This document shows positions 27,596-40,411 of a stretch of DNA of 64,000 bases, one piece after another. Under the pieces are notes generated by a model that saw only the letters and a program-made list of their open reading frames with translations, ran no database searches and was not told where the DNA came from. The DNA is from Pseudomonas sp. B28(2017) (GTDB lineage Bacteria; Pseudomonadota; Gammaproteobacteria; Pseudomonadales; Pseudomonadaceae), in assembly GCF_002113025.1 (NCBI RefSeq), contig NZ_NEJH01000002.1, forward strand, positions 806,001-870,000, read 5' to 3'. The translations under genes and the position numbers were made by a program. Positions within the stretch are counted from its first letter, which is position 1; each line of letters begins with the position of its first letter.

Positions 27596-28961
27596 CTACC
27601 CTCGCAATTCCATTGCCCTGCGTCTGAGCGGGATGTTCACGCTGGTGGCGTTATTGGTGTTTCTGTTGATCGGTTGGGCGCTGTACCAGCAGGTCGACAA
27701 GGGCCTTGGCCTGTTACCCGAAGCCGAGCTGGACGCGCGCTACAGCGTGCTCGAATCCACAGTCGGCCGTTACGGCACACCCGAGCATTGGGTGAAAATC
27801 AACAACAAGCTCAATCTGCTGAGCGAAGAAGACAAGCGCATCCGTTTCTGGATCATCAGCGGCGATCCACACTACGAATACGGCAACCTGAACCCACAGA
27901 TCCGCGCCTTTGCCCAAGGGCCGCTGGGCACGCGCGACATGCAGTTGCCGGATCACCCGTATCCACTGAAAGTGCTGGTCAGCGAGTTCCCGGCCAAGGA
28001 CCAGCGCCCACCGCTGCGCTTCATGATCGCCATCGATACCGAAACGTTTTTCCATACCCAGCATCAACTGCTGATCGCGCTGATCAGCCTGGCGATAGTC
28101 GGCGTGCTGCTGGCCTCGGCACTGGGTTACTGGGTGGCGCGGATCGGCCTCAAGCCGCTGATCAAACTGTCCCAGGAAGCCCAGCGCCTGGCCCCGCCGT
28201 TGCGCTCGGGGCGCTTGCGATTGTCACCGTTGCCGCCGGAACTCGATCAATTCGTCAGTTCGTTCAACTCGACCCTGGAACGGGTCGAGCAAGCGTACTC
28301 GCGCCTTGAATCGTTCAACGCAGACGTCGCCCACGAATTGCGCTCGCCACTGACCAACCTGATCGGCCAGACCCAGGTCGCATTGACCCGCGGACGCTCC
28401 GCCGAGCATTACTTCGAAGTGCTGCAATCGAACCTCGAAGAGCTTGAGCGACTGCGTTCGATCATCAACGACATGCTGTTCCTCGCCAGCGCCGACCAGG
28501 GCAGCAAGGCGACCAAACTCACCTCAACCTCACTGGCCGAAGAGGTGGCCACAACACTGGAATATCTGGATTTCATTCTCGAAGACGCTCAGGTCCGGGT
28601 TGAGGTCAGGGGTGACGCGCAAGTGCGCATCGAGATTGCCCATCTGCGCCGGGCGTTGATCAACCTGCTGAACAACGCGGTGCAGCACACCGCGCCCGGG
28701 CAGGTGATTCAGGTGCGCATTGAAGCCGCAGAACACCAGGTCAGCATCGGCGTCACCAACCCCGGTTCGCCGATTGCCCGTGAACACCTGCCACGGCTGT
28801 TCGAGCGTTTCTATCGGGTCGATGCTTCGCGCAGCAACAGCGGCAACAATCACGGCCTGGGGCTGGCCATCGTCAAGGCGATTGCATTGATGCATGGCGG
28901 CGATGTGTTCGTGCGCAGCGACCATGGGATGAATACGTTCGGGATTCATCTACCTGTTTGA
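27588..28961 (+). CDS. Sensor histidine kinase (CusS/IrlS-like)
   Basis: Inner-membrane sensor kinase, partner of the preceding regulator. Helix 1 is MFTLVALLVFLLIGWALY and helix 2 is LIALISLAIVGVLLASALGYW (about 160-180), enclosing a periplasmic sensor of ~130 residues. A HAMP segment follows. The phospho-accepting His249 lies in VAHELRSPL, and the ATPase shows N-box LINLLNNAVQH and G-box NNHGLGLAIV. Length is 457 residues. The start could be 27588 or 27591 (Met-Met), or an out-of-frame ATG at 27584 could misdirect initiation. All lie within the hairpin described separately. Signal unknown; the subgroup commonly senses copper or similar metals. Confidence 0.94.
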   Translation: MMTYPRNSIALRLSGMFTLVALLVFLLIGWALYQQVDKGLGLLPEAELDARYSVLESTVGRYGTPEHWVKINNKLNLLSEEDKRIRFWIISGDPHYEYGNLNPQIRAFAQGPLGTRDMQLPDHPYPLKVLVSEFPAKDQRPPLRFMIAIDTETFFHTQHQLLIALISLAIVGVLLASALGYWVARIGLKPLIKLSQEAQRLAPPLRSGRLRLSPLPPELDQFVSSFNSTLERVEQAYSRLESFNADVAHELRSPLTNLIGQTQVALTRGRSAEHYFEVLQSNLEELERLRSIINDMLFLASADQGSKATKLTSTSLAEEVATTLEYLDFILEDAQVRVEVRGDAQVRIEIAHLRRALINLLNNAVQHTAPGQVIQVRIEAAEHQVSIGVTNPGSPIAREHLPRLFERFYRVDASRSNSGNNHGLGLAIVKAIALMHGGDVFVRSDHGMNTFGIHLPV

Positions 28962-29108
28962 CGGCCCCCACGCCACAGTTAATGAGTACTCACCGATCTT
29001 TGCTTTTGCTGTAACAGTCCTTTCATGAATCCGCTCTTTTTCCCTTCGCCTCATATCCTTATCTTTGCCCGCACCAAACAGCACTTGCCAAGCAAGAAGG
29101 TTTTAAAG

Positions 29109-29333
29109 ATGTCCAACAGTATGGGTATTGCCAGCGCTTTCGTTTTGTCCTCTTTGTTCCTCTCGCCATTGGCGATGGCTGAAGAATCGCAGACTTTCGT
29201 CGCGCATAACGCTGCACACTCTGCGGCGTTCGAAGAGCATCAGATCGAGATGACGGCCAAGGCTGCGCAAGATGCCCAGGCCCCGCAAGCATCCAGCACC
29301 CAGGCCCAGCCACGGGCCGAAAAAGACAGCTGA
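29109..29333 (+). CDS. Small secreted His-containing peptide, unknown function
   Basis: A 74-residue product with a clear signal peptide (MGIASAFVLSSLFLSPLAMA) and a mature part of about 50 residues. The mature part is rich in Ala, Gln and Glu and has histidines in the cluster FVAHNAAHSAAFEEHQ. The start at 29109 follows AAGAAGG by 7 bases; an ATG at 29025 is in frame but gives no signal-like N-terminus. It has its own terminator. I know no family for it. The clustered His residues beside a metal-type two-component system could mean metal binding, but that is conjecture. Confidence 0.65.
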   Translation: MSNSMGIASAFVLSSLFLSPLAMAEESQTFVAHNAAHSAAFEEHQIEMTAKAAQDAQAPQASSTQAQPRAEKDS

Positions 29334-29400
29334 TCCGTAACTGTCACACCTGTTTCCCTCGACACTTTTCATCGGCTCTTCCCTTTGAAAAGTTGTCCTC

Positions 29401-29428
29401 AAAGCCGCTGCTGTCAGCGGCTTTTTTT
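29401..29428 (+). terminator. Rho-independent terminator
   Basis: aaagccgctg-ctgt-cagcggcttt, a 10-bp stem with a tetraloop and T-run, 67 bases after the small secreted peptide gene. Confidence 0.9.
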
Positions 29429-29580
29429 ATCGTGGCGACTCAACCTTCATTGCAATTTCTGCAACGAAAGTCACTGACACCCACGCCATTGATCAATCGT
29501 TCGAGCAACAGAAGCGATTCACTCGGCTGCTACGTTTATGCAACTACGCTTACTACGTCCATCCAGCAGACGTCAGCCCT

Positions 29581-31083
29581 ATGACCGCAAGCCGCACCCC
29601 ACATATTCAAGGCCCACCCGGGCGACCGGAGATCATGGTGATCCTCGGCAGCACCCTGACCGTCATCTCGATCCTGTGCATCGTCACGTTCCTGCTGATC
29701 CGCGAACACGCCTATGCCCAGCAGACCGCCACACGCAGCGCAACCACCATTGCGCAGCTGATCGATGCCGATGTCCTGCGTACGGTCGAGCTCTATGATT
29801 TGACCTTGCAGGGCCTGATCGCCGCCGCCCAACGGGACGACCTGAAACAGGTATCACCGCAGATCCGTCATCTGGTGCTGTTCGACCGCTCCACCACCGC
29901 GCGCTACAAGGGCGACATCCTGCTGCTGGACAAGCACGGCGACGTGTTGGCCGACTCATCATTGATCGAACCGAAACCGGGCAACTTCGCTGACCGCGAC
30001 TATTTCCTGGCCCATGTCTCCAATCGCGACACCGGCATGTTCATCAGCCGACCGTTCAAGCCGCGCTGCGACTGCGATGACAGCGACGAATGGCGCATCA
30101 GTTTCAGCCGACGCATTTCCTCACCCTCGGGTGAGTTTCTGGGGGTCGCGGTGGCGTCGATGCGCATGAGCTACTTCGATCAGCTGTTCAACAGCCTCGA
30201 CATCGGCACCGGCAGTACGCTGGCCATCATCAACAATGACGGGATTCTCCTGGCGCAGAAACCGTACCGGGAACAAAACTCCATCGGTAAAAACTTCTCC
30301 AGCCGCCCCAACGTCGTACGCATGCTGCAGGAGCGAAGCGGTACCTTTGAAAGCGTATCGAGTGTCGACCATCAACGGCGCCTGTACACCTTTTCCCGAG
30401 TCGGCAACCTGCCGCTGACCGTCATCGTGGCCCTTTCCATCGATGAAGTGTTCGCCACCTGGAGCCGCACGGCCTATGTGATCAGCGGTGCTACCGGGGT
30501 TTTGTGCATCGGTTTGTTCTGGCTGACCTGGCTGCTCTGCCGCGAGCTGCGCCTGCGCCAATATGCCGAGCAGGAACTGGCGCAACTGGCGGCCACTGAC
30601 GCCTTGACCGGCGTAGCCAACCGTCGATCCCTTGATCAGACGCTGCGCCATGAATGGTTTCGTGCACAGCGCAGCGGCAAGCCCTTGTCGTTGCTGATGA
30701 TCGATGCCGATCATTTCAAGGCCTTCAATGACCGGCACGGGCATCAGGCCGGCGACGACGCCTTGCGGGCATTGGCCGAGGTCGTCCGCGCCAATGTCCA
30801 TCGCCCGGCAGACCTGGTGGCGCGCTATGGTGGCGAGGAGTTTTCGGTGATTCTGGCGGAAACCGGCAGTGAAGGCGCGCGGCAGATCGCCGAACATATC
30901 CGTGAGGCGGTGCAAAAACTGCCGCTGGTGGATCCGGATGAGTCGCCGATGAGCGTCAGTATCGGCATTGCCACCTGGACGGCGGCCAGCGATATCAACC
31001 TGGAACAATTGCTGTTCAGTGCGGACAAGGCGTTGTATCAGGCCAAGGACGGGGGACGTAATCGGGTGGTGTGTGCCAAATAG
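29581..31083 (+). CDS. Diguanylate cyclase with dCache sensor
   Basis: Makes c-di-GMP from two GTP. Helix 1 is at about residues 19-40. A periplasmic double-Cache sensor (about 45-300) contains FADRDYFLAHVSNRDTGMF. Helix 2 is VISGATGVLCIGLFWLTWLL (about 301-320). The GGDEF domain has an intact active-site motif GGEEF at 417-421 and an inhibitory RxxD site (RPAD, 408-411) exactly five residues before it, so product inhibition is expected. Length is 500 residues. It stands alone after a terminator. Alg44 at the other end of the window is a c-di-GMP receptor, but no direct link can be inferred. Confidence 0.94.
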   Translation: MTASRTPHIQGPPGRPEIMVILGSTLTVISILCIVTFLLIREHAYAQQTATRSATTIAQLIDADVLRTVELYDLTLQGLIAAAQRDDLKQVSPQIRHLVLFDRSTTARYKGDILLLDKHGDVLADSSLIEPKPGNFADRDYFLAHVSNRDTGMFISRPFKPRCDCDDSDEWRISFSRRISSPSGEFLGVAVASMRMSYFDQLFNSLDIGTGSTLAIINNDGILLAQKPYREQNSIGKNFSSRPNVVRMLQERSGTFESVSSVDHQRRLYTFSRVGNLPLTVIVALSIDEVFATWSRTAYVISGATGVLCIGLFWLTWLLCRELRLRQYAEQELAQLAATDALTGVANRRSLDQTLRHEWFRAQRSGKPLSLLMIDADHFKAFNDRHGHQAGDDALRALAEVVRANVHRPADLVARYGGEEFSVILAETGSEGARQIAEHIREAVQKLPLVDPDESPMSVSIGIATWTAASDINLEQLLFSADKALYQAKDGGRNRVVCAK

Positions 31084-31108
31084 GATTTTTACTGGATGGG
31101 CCGACGCC

Positions 31109-31186
31109 TTCGCGAGCAGGCTCGCTCCCACAAGGGAATGCAATCCTCTGTAGGAGCGAGCTTGCTCCGGGCGGCGTTCCGACGAT
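31109..31186. repeat. Two REP units (tail-to-tail)
   Basis: ttcgcgagcaggctcgctcc at 31109 and ctgtaggagcgagcttgctc at 31148, the second with the extended ccgggcggcgttccgacga tail. They fill the gap between convergent diguanylate cyclase and lpxC genes. Confidence 0.8.
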
Positions 31187-31220
31187 GAGGCCAGCCCAGA
31201 CACTGCAAACTTCAGGGCAT

Positions 31221-31250
31221 AAAAAAAGGCCACCCGAAGGTAGCCTTTAA
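31221..31250 (-). terminator. Terminator of the lpxC transcript
   Basis: On the minus strand aaaggctacc-ttcg-ggtggccttt forms a near-perfect stem with a stable TTCG loop and a run of seven Ts. It lies 21 bases past the lpxC stop. Confidence 0.93.
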
Positions 31251-31271
31251 AAAACTAGAGAGGTTTTTTGC

Positions 31272-32219
<948 letters not shown>

Positions 32220-32295
32220 TCAACAAAGGCTGGCGATGATAGCAGACCAGACCTTTGCTGAACACCAATCACCCTAATACCCCTGATACATTTCA

Positions 32296-33489
32296 TCAAT
32301 CGGCCTGTCGACGCAGGAAAGCCGGGATGTCCAGGTAGTCCAGGTCATCTTGCGGATTCATCTTCGCGGCAGTCGCAGCACCGGCCTGGGCCTGGTTGCG
32401 CATGACGGTCGGACGGTCCAGGTCACGGTAGTTCACCGCTGGAGCTTCCTGACGAACAGGGGCCTGCTGTTGTGGCTGTGCAGCCATCGAGGCGTGGACG
32501 GTGTTGTCGATGACCTTCACAGGCTTCTCGATTTTAGCGCCTAAACCTGTGGCAACGACGGTCACGTGCAGCTCGTCGCGCATGTCCGGATCGATAACGG
32601 TACCGACCTTGACCATCGCGTGCTCGGATGCGAATGCCTCGATGATGCTACCCACATCGGAGTATTCACCCAGGGACAGATCCGGACCGGCGGTAATGTT
32701 CACCAGGATGCCGCGAGCGCCTTGCAGGTTCACGTCTTCCAGCAGCGGGTTGCGAATGGCCGCTTCGGTGGCTTCGCGTGCACGGTTCGGACCGCTGGCG
32801 CAGCCAGTGCCCATCATCGCCATGCCCATTTCGCTCATCACGGTACGCACGTCGGCGAAGTCGACGTTGATCATGCCCGGACGCTTGATGATGTCGGAGA
32901 TACCGCGAACGGCACCGGCCAGTACATCGTCAGCCTTGGCGAAAGCCGACAGCAGGCTTGCGTCTTTACCGAGGATGGTCAGCAGCTTCTCGTTGGGAAT
33001 GGTGATCAACGAGTCGACGCTTTCGGAGAGCATGCGGATGCCTTCGTCGGCGATCTGCATGCGCTTGCGGCCTTCGAACGGGAACGGACGGGTCACCACC
33101 GCAACGGTGAGGATGCCCATTTCCTTGGCCACTTCGGCGATGATCGGCGCAGCCCCGGTACCGGTACCGCCGCCCATGCCAGTGGTGATGAACACCATGT
33201 TGGTGCCGGCCAGCACTTCGGCGATGCGCTCACGGTCTTCCAGAGCGGCTTGACGGCCGACTTCAGGGTTGGCGCCAGCGCCCAGGCCCTTGGTCACGCC
33301 GGTGCCCAGTTGCAGGATGGTACGTGCGCCGATGTTTTTCAGCGCTTGAGCATCGGTGTTGGCGCAGATGAACTCGACGCCTTCGATGTTGCTCTTGACC
33401 ATGTGGTTGACAGCGTTGCCGCCGCCACCGCCGACACCGATAACTTTGATTACCGGGCTTGCGGGGATGTTGTCTACGAGTTCGAACAT
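32296..33489 (-). CDS. ftsZ: FtsZ, cell-division tubulin homologue
   Basis: GTPase that assembles the cytokinetic ring. The tubulin signature GGGTGTGAAP is present near residue 107, with GGGGNAVNHM near the N-terminus. A conserved C-terminal tail DYLDIPAFLRRQ binds FtsA and ZipA. A Gln/Pro/Ala-rich linker (about 320-380) precedes it. Length is 397 residues. AAAGGAGAGG lies just before the ATG, a strong ribosome site consistent with high expression. Confidence 0.99.
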   Translation of the reverse strand: MFELVDNIPASPVIKVIGVGGGGGNAVNHMVKSNIEGVEFICANTDAQALKNIGARTILQLGTGVTKGLGAGANPEVGRQAALEDRERIAEVLAGTNMVFITTGMGGGTGTGAAPIIAEVAKEMGILTVAVVTRPFPFEGRKRMQIADEGIRMLSESVDSLITIPNEKLLTILGKDASLLSAFAKADDVLAGAVRGISDIIKRPGMINVDFADVRTVMSEMGMAMMGTGCASGPNRAREATEAAIRNPLLEDVNLQGARGILVNITAGPDLSLGEYSDVGSIIEAFASEHAMVKVGTVIDPDMRDELHVTVVATGLGAKIEKPVKVIDNTVHASMAAQPQQQAPVRQEAPAVNYRDLDRPTVMRNQAQAGAATAAKMNPQDDLDYLDIPAFLRRQAD

Positions 33490-33554
33490 TTTCCCTCTCC
33501 TTTACATTCTCTAGTTTTTTCGCCTACTGCGTGCTTCGGTGTTGCGGTAAATCT

Positions 33555-34814
33555 TCAGAAATTGCCCTGGACCCATTTCTTCAGGCGGTCCAGCAGCGGA
33601 GCCTGTGGCTCTTCATTGCTGTAGCTGTCGCGGCTGCCGATGCCCGAGAACGAGATGCCGTCGGACTGTTTCTGCAGGCCGTACATCAACAGGCCGACGC
33701 CGGTGGAATAGATCGGGTTGCGTACTACGTCATCCAGACCTTTCACGCCGTGAGGCACGCCCAGGCGGACCGGCATGTGGAAGATTTCCTCGGCCAGTTC
33801 GGTAGCGCCTTCCATCTTCGACGTACCGCCGGTCAGCACGATGCCGGCCGGGATCAGGTCTTCGTAGCCGCTGCGGCGCAGTTCGGCCTGGATCAGCGTG
33901 AACAGTTCGTCGTAGCGCGGCTCGACCACTTCGGCCAGGGCCTGGCGGGACAGCTCACGCGGCGGACGGTCGCCAACGCTTGGCACCTTGATGGTTTCAC
34001 CGGCACCGGCCAGCTTGGCCAGGGCACAGGCGTAGCGAATCTTGATTTCTTCGGCGTACTGGGTCGGAGTACGCAACGCCATGGCGATGTCGTTGGTCAC
34101 CTGGTCACCGGCAATCGGGATCACCGCGGTGTGACGGATCGCGCCTTCGGTGAAGATCGCAATGTCGGTGGTACCGCCACCGATGTCCACCAGGCACACG
34201 CCGAGCTCTTTCTCGTCATCGGTCAGAACCGAATACGCCGAAGCAAGCTGTTCGAGAATGATGTCGTCAATTTCCAGACCGCAGCGACGCACGCATTTTT
34301 CAATGTTCTGTGCGGCGTTGACGGCGCAGGTGACCACGTGGACCTTGGCCTCCAGACGCACGCCGGACATGCCCAGCGGCTCGCGGACGCCTTCCTGGTT
34401 ATCGATCACATAATCCTGCGGCAGGGTGTGCAGCACGCGCTGGTCAGCCGGGATCGCCACGGCCTGGGCTGCGTCGAGCACACGCTCAAGGTCCGCCGAA
34501 CTGACTTCGCGATCGCGAATCGCCACGATGCCGTGGGAGTTCAGGCTGCGGATGTGATTGCCGGCCACGCCGACGAACGCCGAGTGAATGCGGCAACCAG
34601 CCATCAGTTGCGCTTCTTCGATCGCGCGCTGGATCGATTGCACGGTGGACTCGATGTTCACCACCACGCCTTTCTTCAGGCCTCGGGACGGATGGGTGCC
34701 GATCCCGACGATTTCCAGCGTGCCGTCGTCCGCGACCTCGCCCACCAGCGCCACCACCTTGGAGGTGCCGATATCGAGACCGACGATCATTTTGCCGCTT
34801 TGCACGTTTGCCAT
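33555..34814 (-). CDS. ftsA: FtsA, actin-like divisome protein
   Basis: Peripheral membrane ATPase that tethers FtsZ to the membrane. It shows the actin-fold phosphate motifs GLDIGTSKVVALVG near the N-terminus and CLVDIGGGTTDIAIF near residue 205, plus VLTGGTSKMEGATELA. A C-terminal amphipathic helix (DRLKKWVQGNF) acts as the membrane anchor. Length is 419 residues. It lies between ftsQ and ftsZ. Confidence 0.98.
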   Translation of the reverse strand: MANVQSGKMIVGLDIGTSKVVALVGEVADDGTLEIVGIGTHPSRGLKKGVVVNIESTVQSIQRAIEEAQLMAGCRIHSAFVGVAGNHIRSLNSHGIVAIRDREVSSADLERVLDAAQAVAIPADQRVLHTLPQDYVIDNQEGVREPLGMSGVRLEAKVHVVTCAVNAAQNIEKCVRRCGLEIDDIILEQLASAYSVLTDDEKELGVCLVDIGGGTTDIAIFTEGAIRHTAVIPIAGDQVTNDIAMALRTPTQYAEEIKIRYACALAKLAGAGETIKVPSVGDRPPRELSRQALAEVVEPRYDELFTLIQAELRRSGYEDLIPAGIVLTGGTSKMEGATELAEEIFHMPVRLGVPHGVKGLDDVVRNPIYSTGVGLLMYGLQKQSDGISFSGIGSRDSYSNEEPQAPLLDRLKKWVQGNF

Positions 34815-34829
34815 GGGTCCTGCCTCTTC

Positions 34830-35696
34830 TTAATTCTTCGCGACAGCGGGTTGGGCTGCCGTGGGCGCTACAGGTTCCCGCCAGCCAACGGCAAGGCCGT
34901 TGGCGTAGCGCAGATCGATGCGCGCAATGTTCGTAATCTGTTCTTTGAGCGTCTTGTCATAGATGGCAATGAAGCGGCGCATCTTTTCCACCAGGTTGCC
35001 GCGTCCCAGCAGCAGTTCAGTGCCCGGGCCGGCACTGCCGGGGCCGGTGGTCAGGAACCAGCTGCCGCGTTCACGCAACTCCAGGCGTGCAATCGAGAAG
35101 CCCAGCGGCCTGAGCATCTGGCTCAGCACCTGGTATTGCTGCATCACTTGCTGCTGGGCCCGCTGTGGGCCGAACAGCTGCGGCAGATGTTCGTAATTCG
35201 CCAGCTCACGCGGCGTAAACGCCTGCCCCTGGTTGTTCAACAGCGACTCGTCGCCCCAACGGGCCACCGGCAGTTGTTCTTCCAGGCGGATCACCACTTG
35301 ATCCGGCCACACCCTGCGCACTTCGGCGTGGGCAATCCATGGCATCGTTTCCAGCTCGGTGCGCATGCTCGCCAGGTCAATGGTGAAGAAGCTCGACGCC
35401 ACGTACGGGGCGATCCGCTGCTGCACCGCTTGCTGGCTGATGTAACTCAAGTCGCCCTGCACGTTGATCCTGGTGATCGGCCGGTCGGCATACGGCAACA
35501 GCCGTGTCGCGCCTTCGTAAGTACCGAACCCCAAAGCCACCAGCACTACCGGCCAGAACAGGCTTTTCAGAAAGCCGAAATTGGCTTTCGGCAGGCGCGC
35601 GGACATCGGCTCTTTGGCCACCATACGGCTGGCACCCCGTGGCACCGGCTTGCGGCCGGGTGCGGGAGGCTGATGTCTGAGCTGAGCGCCTTGCAT
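34830..35696 (-). CDS. ftsQ: FtsQ, divisome protein
   Basis: Bitopic division protein connecting early and late divisome components with FtsB and FtsL. A basic cytosolic N-terminus (about 45 residues) precedes a single membrane helix ([17 protein letters not shown]). A periplasmic POTRA domain follows ([20 protein letters not shown]) and then the FtsQ beta domain. Length is 288 residues. The start lies four bases after the ddlB stop, with AGAGG upstream. Confidence 0.97.
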   Translation of the reverse strand: MQGAQLRHQPPAPGRKPVPRGASRMVAKEPMSARLPKANFGFLKSLFWPVVLVALGFGTYEGATRLLPYADRPITRINVQGDLSYISQQAVQQRIAPYVASSFFTIDLASMRTELETMPWIAHAEVRRVWPDQVVIRLEEQLPVARWGDESLLNNQGQAFTPRELANYEHLPQLFGPQRAQQQVMQQYQVLSQMLRPLGFSIARLELRERGSWFLTTGPGSAGPGTELLLGRGNLVEKMRRFIAIYDKTLKEQITNIARIDLRYANGLAVGWREPVAPTAAQPAVAKN

Positions 35697-35700
35697 GGCC

Positions 35701-38133
<2,433 letters not shown>

Positions 38134-38141
<8 letters not shown>

Positions 38142-39204
38142 GGGCCACCTCCAGGCAGCTATCGACCACGTTACGGGTGGCATCGGGTTTGGCGAGGCGG
38201 CGTGCCGCGGTAGCCATTTCGTTGAGTCGTTGTGGTTGCATCAGGACCTCTGTCAGACGAGCGGCAAGATCCGCTGCGCCAGTCGTTCTCTGCGGCATCA
38301 GGAAGGCTGCGCCTTCACGGGCCAAATATTCGGCGTTGCGGGTCTGGTGATCGTCGATGGCGTGAGGCAAAGGCACCAGCATCGAGGGCAGACCGGCGGC
38401 GGCCAGTTCACTGATGGTCAGCGCGCCTGCGCGACATACCACCAGGTCGGCCCAGCCGTAGGCTTGGGCCATGTCTTTGATGAAAGGCTGCACCTGCGCC
38501 TCGACGCCAGCCGCGCGATAGCGCTCTGCAGTCACTTCATCGTGTTTTTTGCCGGCCTGATGGAACACTTCCGGACGCAAATCGGCAGCAACTTGCGACA
38601 GGGCTTCAGGCAGCAACTTGTTCAACGGTTCTGCGCCCAGGCTTCCGCCCAGGATCAGCAAACGCGCCTTGCGACCGGCCAGGGCAGGTCGCGATGTCTC
38701 GAGGAAAAGCTCGGTGCGCACCGGATTACCGGTGGTCCGGCGGCTGTCCGACAGGGTAAAGGTGTCGGGGAACGCTTCACAGACTCGGGCGGCCAACGGC
38801 ACCAGCAACCGATTGGCGGTACCGGCCACGGCGTTCTGCTCGTGAACGATCACCGGCACACCGGCCAGTTTGGCCGCAACACCACCAGGACCGGTCACAA
38901 AACCACCAAAACCCACGACGCAGACCGGTTGCAGACGGCGAATGATCGCCCGCGCCTGCCAGACCGATTTGAACAACATGAACGGTGCCTTGAGCAGCGA
39001 CAGCTTGCCCTTGCCGCGCAGACCGCTGGCATTGATCCGGTGCAGCTCGATACCGGCCGCCGGCACCAGGTCGTTCTCGATGCCACGCGGAGTGCCAAGC
39101 CAGTGCACGGTATAGCCGCGCGCCTGGAATTCGCGGGCACAGGCCAGCGCCGGGAACACGTGGCCACCGGTGCCGCCGGCCATGATCATCACGTTAGCGC
39201 CCAT
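38134..39204 (-). CDS. murG: MurG, lipid II-forming N-acetylglucosaminyltransferase
   Basis: Membrane-associated glycosyltransferase converting lipid I to lipid II. The glycine-rich loop [14 protein letters not shown] is at the N-terminus. The GT-B C-terminal domain has [19 protein letters not shown] and a sugar-binding [14 protein letters not shown]. The start at 39204 is chosen for the GAGGAG upstream and the conserved N-terminus, giving 356 residues. Its first bases overlap the end of ftsW by 11. Confidence 0.98.
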
Positions 39205-40411
39205 GGTGCGGCTCCTCGACGAAGTCGCTCTCATGGAACTCCATCTCCTCACTGCCCAGGTGGGTTCGACTTTCCCACTCGATGCGCAGCAACAAGCCGA
39301 GACAGGCGCAGCAAATAACCAACGAACTGCCGCCATAGCTGAGGAACGGCAGGGTCAGCCCCTTGGTCGGCAGCAAGCCCACGTTCACGCCGATGTTGAT
39401 CAGGAATTGACCAATCCACAGGAACGACAAGCCGTAGGCGACATAAGCAGCAAAAAACTGCTTGGCCTTCTCGGCCCACAAACCGATGTACATGCCGCGG
39501 ATACACACGAAGACGAACAGTGCCACGGTGCACAGCGAGCCCACCGCGCCCAGTTCTTCGGCCAGGACCGAAAACACGAAGTCAGTGTGGGCCTCCGGCA
39601 GATAGAACTGTTTCTGTACGCTGTTGCCCAGGCCAACACCCAGCCATTCGCCACGACCGAATGCGATCAATGCCTGGGACAACTGATAGCCGGCACCGAA
39701 CTGGTCCGCCCATGGATCGGCAAAGTTGGTCAGACGCGCCATTCGATACGGCTGCATTTGAATCAACAGCACCACCGCTCCGACAGCCAGGACCACCATC
39801 AGGGAAAAACGGAACAGCCCGACGCCGCCAAGGAACAGCATCGCCGCCGCAGCGCCCATCATCACAACGGTGGCACCGAAGTCCGGCTCCATCAGCAGCA
39901 GGCCCGCCATCGGCAGCAGCACGATGAACGGCTTGAAAAAGCCCATCCAGCTTTCACGCACTTCTTTCTGGCGACGCACCAGATAACCGGCGAGGTAGAT
40001 CACCACGAACACCTTGGCGATCTCGGAAGGCTGGACGTTGAAGAAGCTGAAGCCGATCCAGCGCATCGAGCCGTTAACCTCGCGGCCGATCCCCGGAATG
40101 ATCACCATCACCAGCAAACCGAACGCACCCAGCAGCATCAGCCAGCCCAGGCGTTGCCAGGTGGCAATCGGAATCATCATGGTGACGATGCTGGCCCCCA
40201 GGCCCAACACCACGTAAATAAGGTGGCGAATCATGTAGTACAGGGCGCTGCCCGACTGCACGGCCGCCACTTCGGTCGACGCAGAGGCAATCATGATCAG
40301 CCCCAGGCCGAGCAATGACAGGCAACCGGCGAGCATCGGGAAATCGAGGTCGATACCGCGCCCGGTAATGATCGGCGACGGGTACGGCTTGATGATGCCT
40401 TTCAGGCTCAT
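39194..40411 (-). CDS. ftsW: FtsW, septal peptidoglycan glycosyltransferase
   Basis: SEDS-family polytopic protein polymerising septal glycan with FtsI. About ten hydrophobic segments are seen. The conserved region GIGREVNGSMRWI precedes the FNVQPSEIAKVF motif. The late loop contains YPLP-equivalent residues around LPEAHTDFVFSVLAEELG, and near the end is GLLPTKGLTLPFLSYGGSS. Length is 405 residues. It overlaps murD by four bases and murG by eleven. Confidence 0.98.
   Translation of the reverse strand: MSLKGIIKPYPSPIITGRGIDLDFPMLAGCLSLLGLGLIMIASASTEVAAVQSGSALYYMIRHLIYVVLGLGASIVTMMIPIATWQRLGWLMLLGAFGLLVMVIIPGIGREVNGSMRWIGFSFFNVQPSEIAKVFVVIYLAGYLVRRQKEVRESWMGFFKPFIVLLPMAGLLLMEPDFGATVVMMGAAAAMLFLGGVGLFRFSLMVVLAVGAVVLLIQMQPYRMARLTNFADPWADQFGAGYQLSQALIAFGRGEWLGVGLGNSVQKQFYLPEAHTDFVFSVLAEELGAVGSLCTVALFVFVCIRGMYIGLWAEKAKQFFAAYVAYGLSFLWIGQFLINIGVNVGLLPTKGLTLPFLSYGGSSLVICCACLGLLLRIEWESRTHLGSEEMEFHESDFVEEPHHGR

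Noticed and set aside
38142..38183. Upstream extension of murC
   Set aside because: It would overlap murG by 50 bases, and GGAGG is correctly placed for the start at 38141.
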